From Methyloceanibacter sp. wino2 (GTDB lineage: Bacteria; Pseudomonadota; Alphaproteobacteria; Rhizobiales; Methyloligellaceae): a DNA stretch of 64,000 nucleotides. Positions 1 to 8,756 of the stretch are shown here, in pieces; positions within the stretch are counted from its first letter, which is position 1; each line of letters begins with the position of its first letter. Below the pieces are notes generated by a model. It was not told the DNA's origin. It saw only the letters and a list, made by a program, of their open reading frames with translations, and made no database searches. The DNA is taken from NCBI RefSeq assembly GCF_003071365.1, contig NZ_CP028960.1, forward strand, positions 2,958,501 through 3,022,500, read 5' to 3'. The position numbers and the translations under genes were made by a program.

Positions 1-580
1 AGGTCAGTGAAGTCCAGCCAGCTTGCTTCGTTCGGAATGAGCTTGGCGGGAGGGCCGGTCAGCGCGCCATCCTCGGTGGTGGCCACCACTTTCGGTCCCA
101 TGGCGCCCAGATGCAGATAGGTCGATGCGGCGCCGGGCCGCCGTTGAAGACGAAAGTGATTGGCCGGTCGGTGTCCGTAGGGTTCGTCGTGTACGAGGTA
201 TAGAAGATCTCCGCCTCGGGCTTGCCGCTGCCGTCATGCGGTTTGATCGTGCCGGCCACGGCCGTGTAAGGAATCTCTTTCCCGTTCTGTTTGAGAACGT
301 GCTGGGTGGTGACGTCTGCGGGCAGACGCAACGGCTTTTCGGCGCTCTTGGATTCCTTTGTGTCTTCGTCCGAACCGTTCTCGCTGCCGTTCTCCGAGCC
401 CGCAGTCTCCGATGCCTCGGTTGTCTCGTCGGCGGAAGCCAGTTTCACACCGTCGAGGAACGTGCTCTCGGCGTCATGCGCCTTGTCCGCGTGGGCGGCG
501 ACCGGTGCGGCGATAATCAAGACAGCGGCGACGAGGGACAGGACGGTGCTTGCGGTGCGGCGTTGGTGGAACGGGATCAC
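1..580 (-). CDS. S10-type serine carboxypeptidase-like protein, N-terminal part, frameshifted and cut by window start
   Basis: The gene starts with GTG at 580 behind a GGAG ribosome site and runs off the left edge. Residues 1-31 form a signal peptide with an Ala-rich core, so the protein is exported. An acidic Ser/Glu/Thr linker follows, then a segment ending ITFVFNGGP, the family's NGGPG oxyanion-hole motif. Just after it, near 131-137, the frame breaks. One added C in the + strand run restores GAASTYLHLGAMGPKVV and an open frame to base 1. The nucleophile Ser region lies outside the window. Family assignment rests on the NGGPG segment and its continuation. The break is probably a base-calling error, but a real pseudogene is possible. 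Confidence 0.72.
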
Positions 581-722
581 GATTTCTCCGATTTACTCGT
601 CTGAGGACGCATACTCCTCTGTCGCAGCTAAGGGCTCAAACGGGCGCTCTCAAGGCAGCATGGTTACAATCACGCAGCTTTGACCTTGACCGTGCCATGT
701 TTGGGGGCCAATCCAACCCGTG

Positions 723-1004
723 ATGTTGAGACCTTTTCTAGTCCCGCTGGCCCTCGTGTCCCTCGCGATTGCGGTTCCTGGCTGCGCTTCGCGCAGCGAC
801 ATCGAGGCTGGCCGCTTGGCCAAAGAGGATGCCGCCAACGCCGAGGACGATGCGCAATGCCGGCGCACGAACGCGGAGCCGGGTGAGGCGGCCTATGAGG
901 TCTGCCGCCAGGAGCGGGCGACCAAAAGGGCCGCAAAGGCTGAGATCGACTATCAGAAAGCCCGTGATTTCGACCGGGTTCTCGGCGGCCTGAACGAGTT
1001 CTAA
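723..1004 (+). CDS. Small putative lipoprotein of unknown function
   Basis: This is a 93-residue protein with a hydrophobic N-terminus ending in VPGC, an acceptable lipobox, so it is probably lipidated at Cys and anchored to a membrane. The mature part is short, charged and helical-looking (Ala, Glu, Arg, Asp) with two further Cys. A GTG at 720 lies directly before the ATG at 723. ATG is preferred, with the GGGGG stretch about 10 bases upstream as a possible ribosome site. It stands alone between a gene on the opposite strand and a gene-free stretch. I do not recognise the family. Confidence 0.6.
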   Translation: MLRPFLVPLALVSLAIAVPGCASRSDIEAGRLAKEDAANAEDDAQCRRTNAEPGEAAYEVCRQERATKRAAKAEIDYQKARDFDRVLGGLNEF

Positions 1005-1378
1005 GCCCCGCCCACGTCTCCCCGCTCCAAGAGCGATCCCCCGCTGACTGACTTGCTACAGAACGCCTTGCCGTAGAACGCGTTGGCGAAGGCCTATTGG
1101 CCGTCGTCTCGATGACCGTTAAGGTGTCTTGGCGGAAATTGATAAGCTTTGGTTCTACGCGGCTTGAGTTGGGCGAGCCTTGTAGACTTCCGGATTTCCG
1201 CCGTGGGGAATGGCGCTTCGGCTGATGACACGCTTCGTGGCTGCCGGGCGACCGCGAGTTTCGACTCCGTTGCCGATCGAGGCTTGCGCCAGGGCGCAAG
1301 GCCGATGGCGGTTGGATGCCCGTCTGCGGGCGGGAGTCCGGCCCGGAGTCCGTTGAGGGCCATCGCGTGGGCAGTCCG
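1005..1378. other. Intergenic stretch with no gene seen
   Basis: About 370 bases lie between the small lipoprotein and the Ala-rich membrane protein. The open frames here are short, overlap each other in different frames, and carry no recognisable signal peptide or domain. I see no tRNA, clear terminator or convincing promoter. It presumably holds the promoter of the gene starting at 1379. Confidence 0.5.
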
Positions 1379-3514
1379 ATGAAAAAACGACGTGCCTGGT
1401 CAACCTTGGACGAGGACGTGGACGATCAGGAGTCCGCGGCCCTGGCGGCGTCCGTTGCCGCGGCCAAGGATACGGCCGCGCGATCAGGTGCCCTTCTATC
1501 GAGCGCGAAAGAAGATCTGACCGACCATCAGCGCTGGCTTCGGGCCCAGAGCAACGCCGTCCAGCGGGACCGGGACCGTCACGAGCGCTGGCTTCAGCGG
1601 CAACAGGATCTTCGCGCCGCCAACGCCAAGAAGGATCGTGTCCGCCGTCATCGGCGTCTGGTGCGGCAGCGCGCGCTTCAAGCGATCCGCGATGCGCTGG
1701 TCGATCTCTACCTGTTCTTCCGCTCTTGGATCGTTTTCGGGGCCACGAAAATTACGGGGGCCGTGCGCTTCTTCGCCCGGTCCATCGCCCGTGGTGCGGT
1801 GGTCGTGTGGCAGGGGCTTGCGCATGCGGCGGCGTCGGCCTTCCGTCACATTGGTTCCGGCCTGTCTTCCCTGGCCCGCGTGCTGGCCCACACTTTCGCT
1901 GCCGCCGGCCGGGGTCTGACGCAAGCGGCGCAGTGGACCGGCCGGAAGGTCGGTTTGGCGGCGCGCGGGGCGGGCGCAGGCGTTGCGGCAGGCGCCGCGT
2001 GGAGCGGTTCGAAGGCAAAGGCGTCGGTTAGGGCTGGCAGCCAGGCTCTCGCCGCTGGTTCGCAGGTCGTGGCCGCCGAGGCCGGGAAACTGTCTCGCAA
2101 GACCGGTCAAGCCATTGGCAGCGGCGGGAGCGTGATCGGCGGCCGATTGTCCTCTGGCGGTGACAGTGCGGCGGCACTGGCCGCCGCCACCCGTAACGGT
2201 CTTGCCTCCGGTGCGTCCGTGGCGGCCGCGAAGGCGGCCAAGCTCGGCGCGACAAGCGGGCGAAGTCTCTCCCGCGCAAGCGCGTGGACGGCGTCGCGCG
2301 CGGCGTCCATCCCCTCGAAGCTCTTCATTCATCTGGCGCGGGTCGGGCGCGAGGTCCAGCATTTCGCGCGTGTCCGCGCGCCGGAGCCGCGCTGGCCGGG
2401 GCTCCCGCCGCTCCCGCACCAAGCTGGCGGGGGCGAGGGGACGGCCCAATTCCAGAACGACGAGGCTCCGGACGCGGCTCACACGGCCTCGGTCCACCTG
2501 TTCGAGACCTACGGACCGCATACGGAGGGGACCAAGCTTTTTGGCCAGCCCGCGAACGATCCGTGGGTGCAGGAGGCAAGCCCTGCCGACGGGCCTGACG
2601 GGGCGGTGCCGGCGGAAGCTGAGGTGCAGGGTGAGGGGCGCACGGCCGCTGCGGCAGCTCTAGCTGATCTGGGGTCAGGCGTTGCCGCCCGGACGGGCGA
2701 TGTGCTGTCATCCTGGGGCCAAAGCGCCAACGTACGGGCCAGCGGTCTTGCTCGCGAAGTTCAGCGCAAGGCCGGTGCCGGATCCGTCTGGCTACGCCGG
2801 CAAGCGGCACGCGGCATGGCATCGGCGCAAGCCGGGGCGGGTGCCTTGGCCCGCGCGCAGGCGGGAGCGGTGGCTCAAGGCGCGGCGTGGGCGCAAAAGA
2901 GGGGGCTGGATCTCAGTCAGATGATGATATTCGCCGGTGCCGTGTTGCTCGTCCTTGGCGGCCTTCTGATCGGAGGCGGCTTCCTGTTGCGCTCGACCTC
3001 CGACTCCGTGCTTGCCGCGGAGCCCGGGGACGAGACGTTCTCCAAGATTTCCTGGGCCTTCCATCACCCCGACCTACCGTTGCCCGAGCGCTCCGTCTTC
3101 ACCCTCTCGGGCACGCCCGAGGCCTTCCTGATCAACGGCATCTCCATCGCCGGGGTGAACAATTCAGACGAGGCCCTGACCGACTTGGAGGGCGCTCTCA
3201 GCTCGGACGTGCAGCGGCCCGATCTCCTGCTCGACGTGGTTGTGGAGGCCGAGGGCAAGGGGCCGTCGGCGCGGGGCCCGGTTGCCACCGTGCCGCCGGG
3301 AGAACCCTTCCGGCTGACCTTCTTGTTTCCGCCCGAGGCGACGGGAAGCGCGGACGGGATCTCGGTCGACGAGTTCTTCGAATCCTATGGCGGATTGCTG
3401 CTCAAGCTTCGCTATGACGCGGACGGTGCGGAGCGATCCGTGATCCAATATTTGGATCCGGAGATGCTGAAAGCGCAGCTCGACGAAGTCTCGGCCGAAG
3501 CAGGCGGCTCCTGA
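1379..3514 (+). CDS. Large Ala-rich single-span membrane protein with C-terminal Ig-like domain
   Basis: The protein has 711 residues from the ATG at 1379; an upstream in-frame ATG at 1316 would add 21 unlikely residues. Residues 1-80 are charged and probably coiled coil. About 90-325 and 415-510 are long Ala/Gly/Ser-rich stretches with regularly placed Arg/Lys, like degenerate amphipathic helical repeats. A single membrane segment spans about 515-537. The last 170 residues form a compact non-repetitive domain with beta-strand character. With Arg/Lys-rich sequence before the span, the repeats are probably cytoplasmic and the end domain periplasmic. The end domain resembles that of the membrane protein at 57585-58634. 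A Pro/Gly-rich region near residue 345 breaks the repeats. No function is known to me. Confidence 0.7.
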   Translation: MKKRRAWSTLDEDVDDQESAALAASVAAAKDTAARSGALLSSAKEDLTDHQRWLRAQSNAVQRDRDRHERWLQRQQDLRAANAKKDRVRRHRRLVRQRALQAIRDALVDLYLFFRSWIVFGATKITGAVRFFARSIARGAVVVWQGLAHAAASAFRHIGSGLSSLARVLAHTFAAAGRGLTQAAQWTGRKVGLAARGAGAGVAAGAAWSGSKAKASVRAGSQALAAGSQVVAAEAGKLSRKTGQAIGSGGSVIGGRLSSGGDSAAALAAATRNGLASGASVAAAKAAKLGATSGRSLSRASAWTASRAASIPSKLFIHLARVGREVQHFARVRAPEPRWPGLPPLPHQAGGGEGTAQFQNDEAPDAAHTASVHLFETYGPHTEGTKLFGQPANDPWVQEASPADGPDGAVPAEAEVQGEGRTAAAAALADLGSGVAARTGDVLSSWGQSANVRASGLAREVQRKAGAGSVWLRRQAARGMASAQAGAGALARAQAGAVAQGAAWAQKRGLDLSQMMIFAGAVLLVLGGLLIGGGFLLRSTSDSVLAAEPGDETFSKISWAFHHPDLPLPERSVFTLSGTPEAFLINGISIAGVNNSDEALTDLEGALSSDVQRPDLLLDVVVEAEGKGPSARGPVATVPPGEPFRLTFLFPPEATGSADGISVDEFFESYGGLLLKLRYDADGAERSVIQYLDPEMLKAQLDEVSAEAGGS

Positions 3515-3525
3515 GCGCAGGATTG

Positions 3526-3819
3526 TTATTGGCAGTCGATCACACGCGAGCCGCAGCCACGCGTCTTGACGCACACATTGTAGCGGGTGCAGCAGGAGGT
3601 CTCGCAGCCGACGATCTGCGAATTCGCCGACAGCGCCTGCGCCGCGCAGACATCGTTGCATGACCTGAGACCATTGGTGCAGACGCGCATGGACTGGCTG
3701 CCAGCACTGCAGGCCGACGGTGTGGGCTTCAGCGATTGGGCCGGCTGCGTTGTCGTTTGCGCGAACGCCGCGCCGCCAAGAAACAGGACCCCAAGCAAAA
3801 GCAACCCAAACCGTGTCAT
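3526..3819 (-). CDS. Small secreted Cys-rich protein, unknown function
   Basis: The ATG at 3819 is chosen because it begins a typical signal peptide (MTRFGLLLLGVLFLGGAAFA, then Q); a longer in-frame extension to 4017 would place that signal inside the protein. The mature chain has about 76 residues with ten Cys, an even number that suggests several disulfides in the periplasm. Its last codons are close to, and convergent with, the end of the Ala-rich membrane protein. The family is not recognised. Confidence 0.65.
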   Translation of the reverse strand: MTRFGLLLLGVLFLGGAAFAQTTTQPAQSLKPTPSACSAGSQSMRVCTNGLRSCNDVCAAQALSANSQIVGCETSCCTRYNVCVKTRGCGSRVIDCQ

Positions 3820-4090
3820 GTGACGCGTCACCCTCTCGACCTCAATTTTCGAACTCGTCCCTCGCCGGGAACCCCGCGGCCGCTGGCGGGTGGCCGCCCG
3901 CGGCGGCGCCATCATAGGGGCCCCGCCGGGGGATGAGAAACGCATTCTGCCATGCAACACGGCAGTTTGAAGACAGGCGCGCGTCTTTGAGCCTCTTGCG
4001 TCCGTTGCCGCTTGCACTGTTGCAAAACCATCGCATTACCGAGCTACCTATGCGGCTGCACACAATCCCTATGGCCTTGAGGAAACTTCG

Positions 4091-5509
4091 GTGAAACACG
4101 CCCTGAACGGTTTTTCGACCCTTGCTCTTGCCGCCGCCATGACGGCCATGTCCACCCTTTCCGCGCTTGCGGACGGTCCCATTCTCGTCACGAGCGCCGA
4201 AGACAGCGGCGAGGGCACGCTGCGCGCCGCGCTCGAGGCCGCGTCCAAATCGGAAGGCCTGACGCAGGTTCTGATCGCGACCGATGGCAACATCGAGATC
4301 AAGTCGACGCTCGACTACGCGGGCACGGCGCCGCTTGCGATTCTCGGCAAGGGCCAAACCGTGAAGACGTCAGTGGACACGAATCTATTCAACATCAGTC
4401 AGGGAGCCGATCTCACCGTGACGGAGCTGAACCTGGAGGGGCCCGGAAAATTCAACATCGAGAATCAGGGCGGAACCGGGAAAGGCATCTTCGTCGACGT
4501 ACGCGACGACCAGACCGGTACCGTCACTTTCATTCTGGACGACGTGGAGATCTCGGGTTTCGCCGACTACGGCGTGCTTATTTCAGATTGCGACGTCGTG
4601 GAGAATTGCGGCGCGGGGCGTGGCGGCAAGGGCAACGGCTCGCCCGCATCCATCCTCGTGCGCTTAAACGACGTCAAGATCGACGATGTGGGCAACGGTC
4701 ATTTCGATGCCGACGGCCTGCGTGTGGACGAGAGAGGGCCGGGCGACATCTTTTTCTATGCTAAGGACTCCGAGTTCACCCATGCCGGCGCCGACGGCAT
4801 TGAGCTGGACGAGGGCCAAGAAGGTGGCGTTTTCGCCACGGCGGTCGATTCCAGGTTCGACGACAACGGCAACTATTGCGACGGGAAGCTCTTGGAGAGC
4901 TTTCTGCCCAAGGAAGCCGAAGGCGAGTTCGAGGACGGCGCATTTAAGGAAGCCGATGTTCCCGCCAAGGTGACCGGTTCGCCCGACGATTCGTGCTTCG
5001 AGCACGAGGTCGAGCTCTACGAGTCCGGTTCGGTCAAAGAGTATGAGATCAGCATCGACTACGACGACGGGTTCGATATTGACGAGGCGGGCCCCGGCGA
5101 TCTGTGGGCGCTGATCGTCGACACGTCCGTCAAGGGCAACCATGACGAGGGGCTGGACTTCGGCGAGGAAGGTGAGGGCAACCTCAAGCTCGGCGTCTGG
5201 AACGTGGACGCGAAAGACAACACCGACGATGCTCTGAAGATGGTCGAGAGCGAGGACGGCGATCTCTCCGCGCTTCTGGCCAAGCTCACCTCCAAGAACA
5301 ATGGCGGTTACGGCGCAGCCTTCAAGCAGATCGACGAAGGGACGTTGAACGTCACCGTCGATCAGTCCCGGACGGCCGATAACGACGACGGCGACGAAAC
5401 GGGGCTCAAGGTCGAGCAGGTGGGCACCGGCGAAGCCACCCTTCGCATCATCGCCTCGGAGTTCAAGGACGGCATCAAGGCGAAGAATGTGAACGTGATC
5501 GAAGAGTAG
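4091..5509 (+). CDS. Secreted acidic right-handed parallel beta-helix protein
   Basis: This 472-residue protein starts at GTG 4091 behind GAGGAAAC. A signal peptide ends near residue 27 (STLSALA, then DG). The N-terminal part (VTSAEDSGEGTLRAAL) is typical of exported beta-helix proteins that begin with a CSLREA-like capping segment. The body shows repeating short strands (ILVRLNDVKIDD, IFFYAKDSEFTH, LWALIVDTSVKG), each repeat holding an Asp/Glu-rich turn, as in parallel beta-helices. The chain is strongly acidic, with many GDxxFDxDE-like turns that could bind Ca2+. Catalytic residues of pectate lyases are not evident, so a surface, adhesive or ion-binding role is only a guess. A strong hairpin terminator follows at 5544-5572. 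Confidence 0.68.
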   Translation: MKHALNGFSTLALAAAMTAMSTLSALADGPILVTSAEDSGEGTLRAALEAASKSEGLTQVLIATDGNIEIKSTLDYAGTAPLAILGKGQTVKTSVDTNLFNISQGADLTVTELNLEGPGKFNIENQGGTGKGIFVDVRDDQTGTVTFILDDVEISGFADYGVLISDCDVVENCGAGRGGKGNGSPASILVRLNDVKIDDVGNGHFDADGLRVDERGPGDIFFYAKDSEFTHAGADGIELDEGQEGGVFATAVDSRFDDNGNYCDGKLLESFLPKEAEGEFEDGAFKEADVPAKVTGSPDDSCFEHEVELYESGSVKEYEISIDYDDGFDIDEAGPGDLWALIVDTSVKGNHDEGLDFGEEGEGNLKLGVWNVDAKDNTDDALKMVESEDGDLSALLAKLTSKNNGGYGAAFKQIDEGTLNVTVDQSRTADNDDGDETGLKVEQVGTGEATLRIIASEFKDGIKAKNVNVIEE

Positions 5510-5543
5510 CGTTCCGGCTTCCCGTTCGCTGGTCTAATGACTA

Positions 5544-5572
5544 TTGGGGCGGCTCCTGCGGGGCCGCCCCAA
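5544..5572 (+). terminator. Hairpin terminator after the beta-helix protein
   Basis: A perfect 10-bp stem (TTGGGGCGGC with GCCGCCCCAA) encloses a 9-base loop, 35 bases after the stop codon at 5509. There is no long T run after it, so release may be partial. It lies upstream of the preferred Nudix start at 5669. Confidence 0.7.
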
Positions 5573-5668
5573 ATCGTTTGCGGGGCGCGTCATTCGGGGC
5601 GCCTCGCGTCCACAGCAATCGTGCCGGCGCGCGTTGACGCCTGGGGCCGCGAGGCCCTGTATACGCCC

Positions 5669-6100
5669 ATGGCCGTGATCGACCTCTCCGCCGTCATTCT
5701 CTACGACGACCAAGACCGGATTCTGCTGCAGCACCGTACCGACGATGCGCCGACGTTTCCGGGCTACTGGTCGTTTTTCGGCGGGGGCGTGGAGCCGGGC
5801 GAGACGCTGGAAGAGGCGGCGGTCCGGGAAGCGTACGAGGAGTTGTCCTATACGCTCAAGGCACCCAGCCATTGGCTCAGCCAGCGCTTCAGCAATGCGG
5901 GGCGGGCTTACGCGCAACACATTTTCCTTGAACCATATGACGGCGCCGAGCTGATCCTCGGGGAGGGCCAGGCGATGAAATGGTTCGCGCCGAACGAGAC
6001 GGGGGTGCTACTCATGAGCGCTCATGCAAGTGCGGCCGTGGAGGCGCTGGACCGCTGGCTCGCTTGGGCCTCGGTAGATGTGACCGGAGAGGGTGACTGA
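5669..6100 (+). CDS. Nudix hydrolase
   Basis: This 143-residue enzyme contains a Nudix box at residues 38-60 that fits GX5EX7REUXEEXGU with Ser in place of the last Gly (GGVEPGE, then REAYEEL). Nudix enzymes hydrolyse nucleoside-diphosphate-linked compounds using Mg2+ held by the box glutamates; the substrate cannot be told here. An in-frame ATG at 5537 would add 44 residues, but they run through the hairpin at 5544-5572 and look non-coding, so the ATG at 5669 is chosen. The stop overlaps the start of the small membrane protein gene at 6093, which suggests co-transcription. Confidence 0.85.
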   Translation: MAVIDLSAVILYDDQDRILLQHRTDDAPTFPGYWSFFGGGVEPGETLEEAAVREAYEELSYTLKAPSHWLSQRFSNAGRAYAQHIFLEPYDGAELILGEGQAMKWFAPNETGVLLMSAHASAAVEALDRWLAWASVDVTGEGD

Positions 6101-6344
6101 GATTCGTTCGATGCGTGTCCTGAAAGAAGTTCTGGTGCTCGCCGTCATCGTCCTCGTGTTCGCATACGCGGCGCGACGGCTCGAAGGCGTCGACGCCGGC
6201 GAAATCAACGCAGGCGTGCCGCCGCTGATGCAATCGGTCAAGCAGATGCTGGGTTGGGACGATGGCCCGCGTGAGAAAGCGTCCAAGCACGCAGCACCGG
6301 CCAAGTCCACAGAGCCGTCCAAGCCCGCCGCGCCATCCAACTAA
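6093..6344 (+). CDS. Small single-span membrane protein
   Basis: The 83-residue protein starts at GTG 6093 and overlaps the Nudix stop; ATG 6111, six codons in, is an alternative start. One hydrophobic segment (VLVLAVIVLVFAYAA) near the N-terminus is followed by a short soluble tail rich in Lys, Pro, Ala and Ser. Translational coupling to the Nudix gene is likely. I do not recognise the family. Confidence 0.55.
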   Translation: MTEIRSMRVLKEVLVLAVIVLVFAYAARRLEGVDAGEINAGVPPLMQSVKQMLGWDDGPREKASKHAAPAKSTEPSKPAAPSN

Positions 6345-6500
6345 GAGCGCCCCGGCACGAGGTCCCCGCCGAAGCTGTCGGACCGTGCGTGCGCTGATAG
6401 TCGCAAGCCGACCAAGACCGTGGATGGGAGTGTCATTTTGCTTAGCGACGCTCGCCTAGGGCGTCATACTGTTGCTCGCAGCTCAGTTCGGCGGGGGACG

Positions 6501-7823
6501 ATGGTCAGGCTGAAGCCAAAAGGAAAAATCGCTTTAGCCGTGCTGTGTTCGCTCCTCGGCTGCGTTTGCACCGCTCTGCCGGCGCAGGCGGAAGATCAGC
6601 ACGTTGCCGCTTCCTCTCAGGTCGATGAGATCGGCATCAGCGCCAATCCGGCGGCGACAAATGCGGTGACGGGCACGGGCTGGCTCGGAGAGCAGCTCGG
6701 CATCGACAAGCATGGTATCCGCCTCGGCGGCGTCTGGGTCGGAGGGGTCAACGACCTCGTGACGGGGGGTGTCGATCCGGGCTTCACCGGCAACAGTTCA
6801 CTCGTTGTCGACTTGTTCGTCGATCTCGAACGTTTCGCCGGGCTGAAGGGCAGCTCGATCGGCGTCGACTTTCTCCAGCTGAACAGCCAAGCGACCAACA
6901 CCGACGCGGGTTCCGTGCTGGGATATATCGGCATCGTGAACGACGAACCCTTCAATCGGTCCGAGTTGCTGGAAGCGTGGTGGCGGCAGGAGTTGTTCGA
7001 CGAGCATCTCATCGTGCGCATCGGCAAGTCGAATCCGTCGATCGACTTTCAGGACGTCGTGCGTCCCGCACCGAGTACTCACCAAGGCCGCAACATCAGC
7101 GCGGTCAGCAGCCTTCTTTATGCGCCGATCTTTGTGCTGCCGACGCTGTACCAGTCCCTCGGCTCTTTCTACGATACGGTCTATGGCGTCACGACCACGT
7201 GGGTCCCGAGCGAGGCGTTCTACGTCTCCTACGGCGCGTACGACGGCAACAAGGCGCGTGGCGTTTCCACCGGCCTGACGGGCCCCGAGTTCAATGGCTA
7301 CTATTTCCATATCGCGGAGGCGGGCACGAATTGGGCGCTCGGACCCGAACAGAAACCCGGATTCCTCTCCGTCGGTGGTTGGCGGCAAACAGGAAAACTG
7401 TCGACCGACGACGGTCTGATCACGGAGGATGGCGCGGAGGGCGCCTATTTTATTGCGTCACAGCTCCTCTGGTACCGCGATCCCAAACCGACGAACGATG
7501 CTGGCGTCAGCGGCTATGTGCAATTCGGGTGGAACGACTCCGAAACGCAACTCTTCAATTACTATTTCGGGGCCGGTCTCACCGGCCGGGCCCTCGTTCC
7601 CAGTCGGCCGAAGGATTCGTTCGGCATCGGCATGGCGCTCGGGTGGCTCAACCCGAACAACTTCCAACAAGATACCGAGCTCGCTCTTCAGGCCTACTAT
7701 CAGGCGCATGTCGCGGGCAGCATCTATACAGAGACCGCTCTGAGTTACATCCCGGATCCTGCCGCGGAGCCCGGGCTCGACGCCGCCTTAGCCGTGACGC
7801 AGCAGCTCATCGTGCCATTTTAG
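6501..7823 (+). CDS. OprB-type carbohydrate-selective porin
   Basis: The protein has 440 residues from ATG 6501, preceded by GGGGGA; the in-frame start at 6420 would precede the signal sequence and is rejected. The signal peptide runs to about residue 30 (ALPAQA, then EDQH). The remainder has alternating aromatic/hydrophobic strands ending VTQQLIVPF, with the terminal Phe needed for outer-membrane assembly. Segments such as LLEAWWRQELFDEHLIVRIG and the DVVRPAP region recall OprB, an outer-membrane channel for sugars and small polar solutes. It precedes an amidohydrolase/urea transporter cluster, so nitrogenous solutes are a possible cargo (inference). Confidence 0.78.
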   Translation: MVRLKPKGKIALAVLCSLLGCVCTALPAQAEDQHVAASSQVDEIGISANPAATNAVTGTGWLGEQLGIDKHGIRLGGVWVGGVNDLVTGGVDPGFTGNSSLVVDLFVDLERFAGLKGSSIGVDFLQLNSQATNTDAGSVLGYIGIVNDEPFNRSELLEAWWRQELFDEHLIVRIGKSNPSIDFQDVVRPAPSTHQGRNISAVSSLLYAPIFVLPTLYQSLGSFYDTVYGVTTTWVPSEAFYVSYGAYDGNKARGVSTGLTGPEFNGYYFHIAEAGTNWALGPEQKPGFLSVGGWRQTGKLSTDDGLITEDGAEGAYFIASQLLWYRDPKPTNDAGVSGYVQFGWNDSETQLFNYYFGAGLTGRALVPSRPKDSFGIGMALGWLNPNNFQQDTELALQAYYQAHVAGSIYTETALSYIPDPAAEPGLDAALAVTQQLIVPF

Positions 7824-7985
7824 AAGAAGAGCGGAGTTAGACCGTCGACCCCACCAATTCATAGGAAGTTTTCAATCTAGTCTTAAGTTGCGGCGCTTAT
7901 TGAACAAGCATTCCGAGATCACCCGGGCGAGGCTGTGGCGATCGTTTTCGGATCACCCGACGCATACGGAGTAGGAGAACGAGAC

Positions 7986-8669
7986 ATGCCCACAATTCCC
8001 GACGCCAAGCCGTTCCACTACGAGTATGGCATCGATCACGTTGCCCTCGTTTGCATCGATATGCAGCGGGACTTCTGCCAGGCGGGCGGATTTGCCGAGT
8101 CGCTTGGAGACGACATCTCGAAACTCCAGCCGTGCATCCCGGTAATCGCGAAGCTCCAGGACGCCTTCCGCAAGGCCGAGCTGCCAATCATTCACACCAA
8201 GGAATGCCATAAGCCGGATCTTTCGGATCTTCCGACCGCAAAGCGCAATCGCGGCAATCCCAAGCTGAAGATCGGTGACGTAGGCCCCATGGGGCGGATT
8301 TTGATCGACGGCGAACCGGGCGCGGACTTCATTCCCGAGTGCTACCCCCAAGAGTGGGAACTCGTCATCTCCAAGCCGGGCAAGGACACGTTCTACAACA
8401 CCGAATTCGACGACTACTTGAAGATGCGGAAGATCACCCATCTGATCATCACCGGTGTGACCACCGAGGTCTGTGTGCAGACGACCATGCGCTGTGCGAA
8501 CGACCGCGGCTACGACTGCGTCCTGGTGGAGGACGGCACCGACAGCTTCTTTCCCGAGTTCAAGGAGATGACACTGAAGGCGCTGGTCGCGCAGGGCGGC
8601 ATTGTCGGCTGGACGGCGACGTCCGATCAGGTGCTGAAGTCGCTCGAGCCCATCCTCGCCGCACGCTGA
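7986..8669 (+). CDS. Isochorismatase-fold cysteine amidohydrolase, biuret hydrolase-like
   Basis: The enzyme has 227 residues from ATG 7986, which follows GGAGAACGAG; an upstream in-frame ATG at 7935 is less likely. The fold's Asp-Lys-Cys triad is visible as D25 (CIDMQRDFC), a Lys in KPGKDTF (K130 or K133) and C163 (TTEVCVQTT), with the cis-peptide neighbourhood GVTTEVC. HTKECHKPDLSDLP and GEPGADFIPECYP closely resemble, from memory, the biuret hydrolase of Rhizobium, which splits biuret to allophanate and ammonia. Ureidoacrylate hydrolase is the main alternative. The urea transporter gene follows 87 bases downstream, supporting a role in using urea-like nitrogen compounds in the cytoplasm. 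Confidence 0.78.
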   Translation: MPTIPDAKPFHYEYGIDHVALVCIDMQRDFCQAGGFAESLGDDISKLQPCIPVIAKLQDAFRKAELPIIHTKECHKPDLSDLPTAKRNRGNPKLKIGDVGPMGRILIDGEPGADFIPECYPQEWELVISKPGKDTFYNTEFDDYLKMRKITHLIITGVTTEVCVQTTMRCANDRGYDCVLVEDGTDSFFPEFKEMTLKALVAQGGIVGWTATSDQVLKSLEPILAAR

Positions 8670-8756
8670 TAGGGCGCGCCATCGAGGCGGCCGACCGGGG
8701 GACGCAGGTTTCAGACTTGCGGCCCGGATGACGCTATGAAGGGACGGAGTGCGGCG

